Shown here: piece by piece, positions 14,688-19,746 of the stretch
Layout: the number at the start of each line of letters is the position of its first letter
Position numbering within the stretch: the first letter of the stretch is position 1
DNA from: an uncultured Lachnospiraceae bacterium
GTDB lineage: Bacteria; Bacillota; Clostridia; Lachnospirales; Lachnospiraceae
Assembly: GCA_910588565.1 (NCBI GenBank)
Contig: CAJUPF010000057.1
Span: forward strand, 1 to 19,746
Length of the DNA stretch: 19,746 bases
Direction of reading: 5' to 3'
The notes under the pieces: generated by a model
Databases searched by the model: none
Seen by the model: only the letters and a program-made list of their open reading frames with translations
Told to the model about the DNA's origin: nothing
Program-made: the position numbers and the translations under genes

Positions 14688-16351
14688 CAAAACGAATTTT
14701 CGGCGCTGTCTGTATGGTGGCGCTTTGTGTCTTTCTGGCGTCAGTCGTGCTGTTTACAGGAGTTTTATATGAATATTTTTCCAATGTCCAGCAGCGTCAG
14801 TTAAGAATGCAGACGAATCTTGCTGCCCAGGGAGCGGCAAATGAGGGAATCGGATATTTTGACGGGCTGGATGTGAATCATTACAGAATTACCTGGATTG
14901 ATACCGACGGCTCTGTGCTTTATGACAGTAAATCGGATTATGCGGAAATGGAAAATCATATGGAGCGGGAAGAGATCCGGCAGGCCATTTCGGAAGGTAT
15001 GGGGGAAAGCGCCCGGTATTCGGTTACATTGATGGAGCGATCGCTCTACTGTGCCAGGCGTTTGCCGGATGGTACGGTAATCAGAATATCGGTAGCGCAG
15101 AATACCCTGCTTTCGTTGATTTTTGGGATGCTGCAGCCAATCTGTATTATTTTTGCGGCTGCAGTAATTGTTTCTATGGTATTGGCGTTCCGGCTGTCCA
15201 GGGAAATTGTACGGCCTCTGAATGAGCTGGATCTGGATCATCCGCTGCGGCATGAAGCGTACGAGGAACTGATGCCAGCGCTTCGGCGTATTGCAGCACA
15301 GCAGCTTCAGATCCGGCAGCAGGAAGAAAAGCTGCGGCAAAAAAAGCAGGAATTTGAAACAGTAACGACAGGCATGGCGGAAGGCATTGTGCTTTTGAAT
15401 GAGAAGCGGGTGATTCTGGGAATCAATCCTGCGGCACTACGGCTTTTGGAAACAGATTTTTCCTGTGTGGGAAATTATATTTTTTCCGTAAACCGCAGTA
15501 TAAAATTGCAGGAGCTGCTGCAGGAAGCAGAAAACGGAACACATGCAGAGCGGATTTTTGAACTGGGCGGCGGAAGCTATCAGCTAAATGCAAGCCCGGT
15601 ATGTTCAGATGGCCTGATATCCGGTGTGGTTCTTTTGATACAGGATGTGACGGAAAAAGAAAAAGCGGAGCAAATGCGCCGCGAATTTACGGCAAATGTA
15701 TCCCATGAGCTGAAAAATCCGCTGCATACCATTTCCGGTTATGCGGAGCTTCTGGCAAACGGGATGGTAAACCAGGAGAATATCACTGATTTTTCCGCAA
15801 GAATTTATACCGAGGCGCAGCGTATGATCCGGCTGGTGGAAGATATTATACGGCTTTCCCATCTGGACGAAGGCGCAAAAGATATGAACTGGGAAAAACT
15901 GGATCTGTATGAACTGGCGGAAGACGCGATACAGCATAGTCTGCCGAAAGCAAACGCAATGGGGATTACAACAGAGCTTTGCGGGGAACCGGCCCAAATC
16001 TGCGGTATCCGGCAGTTGATCCAGGGGATTTTGTGTAATCTCTGTGATAATGCGATTCAGTATAACCACAAAGGCGGCTCGGTTCTGGTAACAGTGAGGC
16101 AGGAGGAAACGGGGATACTGCTGTCTGTCGCTGATACAGGGATGGGTATTCCCAAAGAGCATCAGGAGCGTATCTTTGAACGGTTTTACCGTGTGGATAA
16201 AAGTCATTCCAGAGAACAGGGCGGAACCGGGCTGGGGCTTTCCATTGTAAAACATGCGGTAAAACTGCATCATGCAGAAATCGAACTGCACAGCGCGGCA
16301 GGGGAGGGAACGACAGTGATGGTACGGTTTCCGGCTCCCGGTGTATTGTAA
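14684..16351 (+). CDS. PhoR-like sensor histidine kinase
   Basis: This 555-aa membrane kinase starts at ATG 14684 inside the regulator stop. Order: TM1 (~5-28), extracytoplasmic domain of ~115 residues, TM2 (~145-168, IFAAAVIVSMVLAF), a short linker, PAS domain (about 230-320, GMAEGIVLLNEKRVILGINP), HisKA with His341 in ANVSHELKNPLHTISGY, HATPase_c with Asn456 (LCDNAIQYN), DTGMGIP, FERFYRVDKSHS and GGTGLGLSIVKHAV. This is the standard PhoR layout. The usual HELKTP has Asn in place of Thr here, a known variant position next to the phospho-His that may alter phosphatase activity. It should phosphorylate the regulator encoded just upstream. Confidence 0.9.
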   Translation: MTKRIFGAVCMVALCVFLASVVLFTGVLYEYFSNVQQRQLRMQTNLAAQGAANEGIGYFDGLDVNHYRITWIDTDGSVLYDSKSDYAEMENHMEREEIRQAISEGMGESARYSVTLMERSLYCARRLPDGTVIRISVAQNTLLSLIFGMLQPICIIFAAAVIVSMVLAFRLSREIVRPLNELDLDHPLRHEAYEELMPALRRIAAQQLQIRQQEEKLRQKKQEFETVTTGMAEGIVLLNEKRVILGINPAALRLLETDFSCVGNYIFSVNRSIKLQELLQEAENGTHAERIFELGGGSYQLNASPVCSDGLISGVVLLIQDVTEKEKAEQMRREFTANVSHELKNPLHTISGYAELLANGMVNQENITDFSARIYTEAQRMIRLVEDIIRLSHLDEGAKDMNWEKLDLYELAEDAIQHSLPKANAMGITTELCGEPAQICGIRQLIQGILCNLCDNAIQYNHKGGSVLVTVRQEETGILLSVADTGMGIPKEHQERIFERFYRVDKSHSREQGGTGLGLSIVKHAVKLHHAEIELHSAAGEGTTVMVRFPAPGVL

Positions 16352-16381
16352 AGCAAGCTGCTGGTAACGATCAAGTTGCAC

Positions 16382-16398
16382 TTTACAGGAATTTTACA
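16382..16398 (+). promoter_or_regulatory. Pho-box-like repeats before the Na/Pi cotransporter
   Basis: TTTACA (16382-16387) - GGAAT - TTTACA (16393-16398) repeats the exact hexamers and spacing seen at 13864-13880, in the 201-bp gap after the kinase. A loose -10 (TAAAAT, 16431-16436) lies downstream. This links the transporter to the PhoPR-like pair. Confidence 0.65.
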
Positions 16399-16446
16399 AA
16401 AACCAGATAACAGATTTGATGTATGTACATTAAAATAACATCATAC

Positions 16447-16539
16447 GGTACCCCTTTATGCCTTTGAAATCAGGCAGGAATAAGGAAATACCTTCCAGGT
16501 ATCCCTTTATGCCTTTGAAATCAGGCAGAAATAAGGAAA
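16447..16539 (+). repeat. 42-bp direct repeat in the transporter leader
   Basis: Copies at 16447-16488 and 16498-16539 match at 40 of 42 positions (differences at 16451/16502 and 16478/16529), with a 51-bp period. Each copy holds a small stem GCCT...AGGC and ends in AATAAGGAAA. The 9-bp gap forms part of a small hairpin ATACCT-TCC-AGGTAT (16488-16502). The second copy runs into the ribosome site AAGGAG, so the leader RNA carries a duplicated structured element. Confidence 0.8.
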
Positions 16540-16552
16540 GGAGTCAATTTTT

Positions 16553-18319
16553 ATGGATGTTTTTGATGTGCTGGCATTGGTGGGCGGGCTGAGTCTGTTT
16601 CTGTTTGGAATGAATATTATGGGACAGTCGTTAGAACGCCGGGCGGGAGATAATCTTCGGGCGGTTCTTGGCAGGTTTACGACAAATAAAGCCGCTGGTT
16701 TTTTCACCGGACTTGGGATAACGGCAGTGATTCAGAGCTCTTCTGCGACAACTGTTATGGTTGTGGGATTTGTAAACTCAGGCCTGATGACATTAAAACA
16801 GGCCATCCATGTTATTATGGGGGCAAATATCGGTACTACAATTACGGCATGGGTTTTAAGCCTTGCCGGGATTGACAGCAAAACAATGCTTCTGTCACTT
16901 TTAAAACCAGCTTCCTTTACACCGGTTCTGGCGGGGATTGGCATTGTGTTTTATATGTTCTGCAAAGAAGACCGAAAAAAAGATACCGGGATGATCCTGT
17001 TAGGGTTTGCGACACTGATGTTTGGTATGGAATCCATGTCTGACGCAGTTTCCGGGCTTCGTGATATTCCGGCGTTTCAGGAGCTGTTTCTGCTGTTTCA
17101 AAATCCCATAGCCGGCGTGCTTGCAGGCGCGCTCCTTACAGCAGTAATACAGTCAAGCTCCGCATCTGTGGGCATTCTTCAGGCATTGGCGGCTACAGGC
17201 CAGGTTTCTTACAGCGCGGCAATCCCAATTATTATGGGACAGAATATCGGTACCTGCGTGACAGCTATGCTTTCTTCCGCGGGAGCCAATAAAAATGCGA
17301 AACGGGCAGCGCTGGTACATCTGTCTTTTAATGTAATTGGAACATCGGTCTGGCTTGTCGTATTTTGCCTGGTAACATTGCTCTGGAATCCGGCTATTTT
17401 AGGGAAATCCGTATCTTTAGCGGGTATTGCAGCAGCGCATTCTGTGTTTAATATCCTGTGTACTTTATTGATGCTGCCACTATCCGGTTCTCTGGAAAAA
17501 CTGGTAAACTGTCTTGTCCCGGACGCCGTACAGCCGGAAGTGCAGCCGGAACTGGATGAACGTCTTTTAAATACGCCGCCAATTGCTTTGGAACGCTGTT
17601 ATGAAGTGGCGGAGGATATGGCGCAGGCTTCTGTCAGCGCATTAAAAGAAGCTTTGCAGTTTCTGCAGGAATCTTCTCCGAAACTTGCAGCGTCAATCCG
17701 GGAAAAAGAAAAAAAGACGGATTATTATGAAGATATACTGGGGAGCTATCTTGTAAAACTAAGTGCAAAACAAATCAGTGAAGCAGACAGTATCAAAGCA
17801 GCAAAGCTGTTAAAAATAATCGGAGATTTTGAACGGATTTCCGATCATGCGGTAAATATACTGGAATCTGCAGAGGAAAAGCAGGGAAAAGGGTTGATAT
17901 TTACCAAAACTGCAGAATCGGAACTTCATGTACTTTGCTCAGCTGTCAATGAGATTCTGGATTTATCACTGAACGCTTTTCTGACGGATGATTTGCAGCT
18001 GGCATATAGGATAGAACCTTTAGAGCAGGTGATTGACCGGTTGAAAGAGCAGATGCGAATGCGCCATATTCTGCGTATGCAGCAGGGAGTGTGCTCAATT
18101 GACGTTGGGTTTATATGGTCGGATCTGCTTACCAATCTGGAACGCACTTCGGATCACTGTTCGAATATTGCCGGATGTGTGACAGATATGGCGAACCATA
18201 CACTGAATCTGCATGAATCCCTGCATAATTTCAGAAATAACAGTGAAGAGTTTCAGGATAGTTTTAAAGCATATATCTGCAAATATTCGTTACAGCCAGG
18301 CCGTTCAGCTTTACTGTAA
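16553..18319 (+). CDS. Na/Pi cotransporter family protein with C-terminal PhoU-like domain
   Basis: The protein has 588 residues from ATG 16553, with AAGGAG 10 nt upstream. The N-terminal ~310 residues form two inverted copies of the PF02690 unit: QSSSATT (61-67) with GANIGT (90-95), and QSSSAS (200-205) with GQNIGT (229-234). The QSSS motifs line the substrate and sodium path in NptA/NaPi-II transporters. After ~340 comes a soluble helical PhoU-like region (KLLKIIGDFERISDHAVNI, and a second LERTSDHCSNIAG), the metal-binding E/DxxD motifs of PhoU. The protein imports phosphate with Na+ at the cell membrane, and the PhoU tail may gate it or signal phosphate status. No Pst or separate phoU gene is in the window. 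Confidence 0.9.
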   Translation: MDVFDVLALVGGLSLFLFGMNIMGQSLERRAGDNLRAVLGRFTTNKAAGFFTGLGITAVIQSSSATTVMVVGFVNSGLMTLKQAIHVIMGANIGTTITAWVLSLAGIDSKTMLLSLLKPASFTPVLAGIGIVFYMFCKEDRKKDTGMILLGFATLMFGMESMSDAVSGLRDIPAFQELFLLFQNPIAGVLAGALLTAVIQSSSASVGILQALAATGQVSYSAAIPIIMGQNIGTCVTAMLSSAGANKNAKRAALVHLSFNVIGTSVWLVVFCLVTLLWNPAILGKSVSLAGIAAAHSVFNILCTLLMLPLSGSLEKLVNCLVPDAVQPEVQPELDERLLNTPPIALERCYEVAEDMAQASVSALKEALQFLQESSPKLAASIREKEKKTDYYEDILGSYLVKLSAKQISEADSIKAAKLLKIIGDFERISDHAVNILESAEEKQGKGLIFTKTAESELHVLCSAVNEILDLSLNAFLTDDLQLAYRIEPLEQVIDRLKEQMRMRHILRMQQGVCSIDVGFIWSDLLTNLERTSDHCSNIAGCVTDMANHTLNLHESLHNFRNNSEEFQDSFKAYICKYSLQPGRSALL

Positions 18320-18357
18320 CGGAATTTGTATGATAATGCACCGTTCGGTTTGCTCTT
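18320..18357. other. Convergent intergenic gap
   Basis: The 38-bp gap lies between two converging genes. AACGG (18319-18323) can pair with CCGTT (about 18342-18346) and is followed by a pyrimidine-rich stretch. This is a weak bidirectional terminator at best. Confidence 0.25.
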
Positions 18358-18891
18358 TTACTGTAAGGATACCTCCAGCTGGCAGTCGCAGGGTTCTTGT
18401 TCCACATGCATCGGATGGTATACCTTTGCCTCCACGCATCCCATTGCCCGGTAAAATGCCTGGCTTTCCACTGCGGAATGCGCGGAGATGTAGAGCTTTT
18501 TTGCACCTCTTTTTCTGGCCCAATCTTTGGCTGAATGAAACAGGGCTCTTCCGATTCCTTTGCCGCGCATATCTTCCGAGGTGTGGATACTTGTTACATC
18601 AAGGTATTTTTCTTCGCCGCCAAACAATTCCGCTTCCACTGAAACAAATCCTTTCAGCTTTTTGTCGCAGAAAGCTCCATAGACAAAGCCGCCGGATGAA
18701 ACAGTGTGTTTCAGGCAGGAGACTAATATCTGATATTCTGCTTCTCCCCAGTCATCGACAAATGGGTCGTCTTTGATGATCCATTTGCCATGTTCTTTGC
18801 GCCAGCATTTTGTAACAACCTGATGGCGGATAAAGTCCTGAAATAGGCTGCAGCAGATTTCGTCTTCGGATAAAGTTCTGTATTGTATCAT
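18358..18891 (-). CDS. GNAT-family N-acetyltransferase
   Basis: This soluble 177-aa protein begins at the ATG formed by 18889-18891, preceded on the minus strand by AGGAGG at 7 nt. The acetyl-CoA-binding motif A is DVTSIHTSEDMRGKGIGRAL (RGKGIG at 109-114), followed by helix LFHSAKDWARKRGAKKL and motif B with ESQAFYRAMGC (142-152), the usual Tyr near the thiol. It transfers an acetyl group from acetyl-CoA to an amine; the substrate is not evident. Length and layout are ordinary for a single-domain GNAT. It is convergent with the transporter and likely monocistronic. Confidence 0.88.
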   Translation of the reverse strand: MIQYRTLSEDEICCSLFQDFIRHQVVTKCWRKEHGKWIIKDDPFVDDWGEAEYQILVSCLKHTVSSGGFVYGAFCDKKLKGFVSVEAELFGGEEKYLDVTSIHTSEDMRGKGIGRALFHSAKDWARKRGAKKLYISAHSAVESQAFYRAMGCVEAKVYHPMHVEQEPCDCQLEVSLQ

Positions 18892-18942
18892 AAAAAATCC
18901 TCCTGATTTGAAATGTCATAGTTTTCGTTCCGCTTGTTTCAC

Positions 18943-19092
18943 TCAGTTTTTGTGTGGTGTTAGGCTGTCGTCATAATGGCCTTTGTATTGGTCTGTGATA
19001 ATAAATGGTACAATATTACTACGGAGACATTCTCGAAACATAATAATCCGTCCGGTTCTTCTGTTGCCATCTGGCAATGGTACGATGGGAAT
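18943..19092 (-). pseudogene. Fic-family protein remnant with degraded Fic motif
   Basis: The minus strand ending at TGA 18943-18945 reads PDGNRRTGRIIMFRECLRSN and then IVPFIITDQYKGHYDDSL. This fits the Fic motif HPFxDGNGRTGR and the helix after it, but the catalytic His is gone (IPIVPLPDG instead) and the second Gly is Arg. There is no N-terminal part. Fic proteins normally transfer AMP or similar groups to target proteins; this piece cannot. It directly abuts the winged-helix remnant. Confidence 0.6.
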
Positions 19093-19099
19093 GTAAAAA

Positions 19100-19396
19100 C
19101 TATTCGTAAACTTCCCAATAACTGTATCGTTTACCTCCCTTGTGTTCTATCGCACCTTTGTTTTTTAATACATCCAAATCTCTTCAAGTTGTTTGCCTAT
19201 TAACAGACAACTGTCTAGCCATTTCAGTAGAAGGTGATAAATGAATCTTCTTTGATTAAAGCTAATACTTTTTCTATTGCGACATCTCTTGTGACATTTT
19301 GGGCTTTGGATTGATAGTCGTCCTCAATCTGAAACAATATCCGTCTTTTCATTCTGTTTAATTCTATGTAAATCTCATTTCTATTGAAAATAGGTA
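19100..19396 (-). pseudogene. Winged-helix protein remnant with frameshift and stop
   Basis: Minus-strand reading: NRNEIYIELNRMKRRILFQI EDD, then TRDVAIEKVLALIKEDSFIT, a +1 T insertion near 19230, STEMARQLSVNRQTT, TGA (19184-19186), RDLDVLKNKGAIEHKGGKRY SYWEVYE and stop at 19100-19102. The pattern STEMAxxLxVxRQTxxRDLxxLKxKGxIxxxGG is the C-terminal DNA-binding wing of AlbA/RecG-like ATP-binding proteins and of some Fic proteins. The gene has a frameshift and a nonsense codon and lacks the N-terminal part. Confidence 0.6.
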
Positions 19397-19442
19397 TTCA
19401 ATAGCGAATGCCTTTGAATGCCCATTTTGAAAAAAATTATTA

Positions 19443-19746
19443 TTAAGTTGTTGGAAGTTTGTATAGCTTTTGGTCATAATAATTTTTCATCCCATCCAAT
19501 ATCCCTGTCAAAAACAGTATTACTTCATCTTTAATGTTTTCTAAATCACTAACGGTTAAATCCCTTGCACAATCGCTAAAAGAAACATCTCCATGTGCCA
19601 AGCTATTCCGCTCCCTTTTAACACGTTCTAAAGATTCTCCTGGAGTTGCTAAACGATAGCGTATTCTATGTTTATCACAAATGTTTTTAATCTTTTTTGC
19701 ATTTAGATTACCGCTAATTCCCAAAGCGTCTTTTGAAAGAATAATC
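19443..19746 (-). CDS. HEPN-domain protein, 5' end outside the window
   Basis: About 100 residues are visible; the frame is open to the window edge and ends at the stop formed by 19443-19445. Residues LGISGNLNAKKIKNICDKHR, then RERNSLAHGDVSFSDCARDL and DLENIKDEVILFLTGIL match the MAE_28990/MAE_18760 type of HEPN domain. The RNSLAH hexamer fits the R-x4-6-H motif that forms the RNase site in active HEPN toxins and abortive-infection proteins. A TTG at 19722-19724 is not the true start, since homologous-looking sequence continues upstream. A partner (antitoxin or a second defence subunit) would lie beyond the window. Confidence 0.75.
   Translation of the reverse strand, partial: IILSKDALGISGNLNAKKIKNICDKHRIRYRLATPGESLERVKRERNSLAHGDVSFSDCARDLTVSDLENIKDEVILFLTGILDGMKNYYDQKLYKLPTT

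Noticed and set aside
15605..16381. Long minus-strand reading (258 codons) opposite the PhoR-like kinase
   Set aside because: It is antisense to a well-supported kinase, has Gln/His/Phe-rich low-information composition and no recognisable motif.
16447..16539. Possible CRISPR repeat pair
   Set aside because: There are only two copies with a 9-bp gap, too short for a spacer, and no cas genes; a leader duplication is simpler.
18213..18776. Plus-strand reading of 187 codons at the end of the transporter gene
   Set aside because: Out of frame with the transporter and antisense to the GNAT gene; Pro/Arg-rich shadow.
18976..19203. Plus-strand reading of 75 codons
   Set aside because: It covers the antisense of the Fic and winged-helix remnants, which make sense on the minus strand.

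Overview
The window looks like a piece of a low-GC Firmicutes chromosome, most likely a gut Lachnospiraceae-type Clostridium. The evidence is the strong purine-rich ribosome sites (AGGAGG type), the A+T-rich coding, the OmpR-type regulator/kinase pairs, the Na/Pi cotransporter with a PhoU tail, and fragments of mobile elements common in that group (TnpV, Cys-rich KTR protein, Rpn nuclease, IS4 and IS630 remnants). This assignment is inference from protein style, not a search result.

Layout. (1) 1-674: the 3' end of an N-acetylmuramoyl-L-alanine amidase, then a broken small gene fused to remnants of TnpV and of an excisionase-like HTH protein. (2) 679-5570: an accessory module of response regulator, single-TM histidine kinase, ABC ATPase, FtsX-type permease (its 5' end is damaged by a deletion) and a small Cys-rich KTR protein. 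A direct repeat TCTGTA-N5-TCTGTA lies just upstream of the ABC promoter and is a plausible site for the regulator. (3) 5571-10288: a graveyard of degraded accessory DNA. It holds an IS630 3' remnant, an intact cupin gene with a near-consensus promoter, a scrambled IS4/Rpn locus that one small inversion would repair, a frameshifted mini-gene, an intact-looking type I toxin-antitoxin locus on the minus strand (31-aa holin-like toxin, antisense RNA promoter and terminator, sequestered ribosome site), a small conserved mobile-region protein, a 221-aa protein of unknown function, a dead C_GCAxxG_C_C gene, and a LysE-like 3' fragment. (4) 10406-18319: chromosomal-looking signalling and phosphate genes. 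These are a 1129-aa hybrid kinase with two receiver domains, a PhoP/PhoR-like pair, and a Na/Pi cotransporter. Identical-geometry Pho-box-like repeats (TTTACA-N5-TTTACA) lie before both the PhoPR pair and the transporter, which ties them into one putative phosphate regulon. (5) 18358-19746: a convergent GNAT acetyltransferase, then minus-strand remnants of a Fic-type gene and a winged-helix gene, and a HEPN-domain protein that runs off the window.

No tRNA, rRNA or CRISPR array was seen. The least obvious items are the type I toxin-antitoxin locus (7974-8226), the reciprocal IS4/Rpn scramble (6309-7702), the shared Pho boxes with a 42-bp repeated leader before the transporter, and a 10-bp-arm palindrome over the hybrid-kinase promoter.
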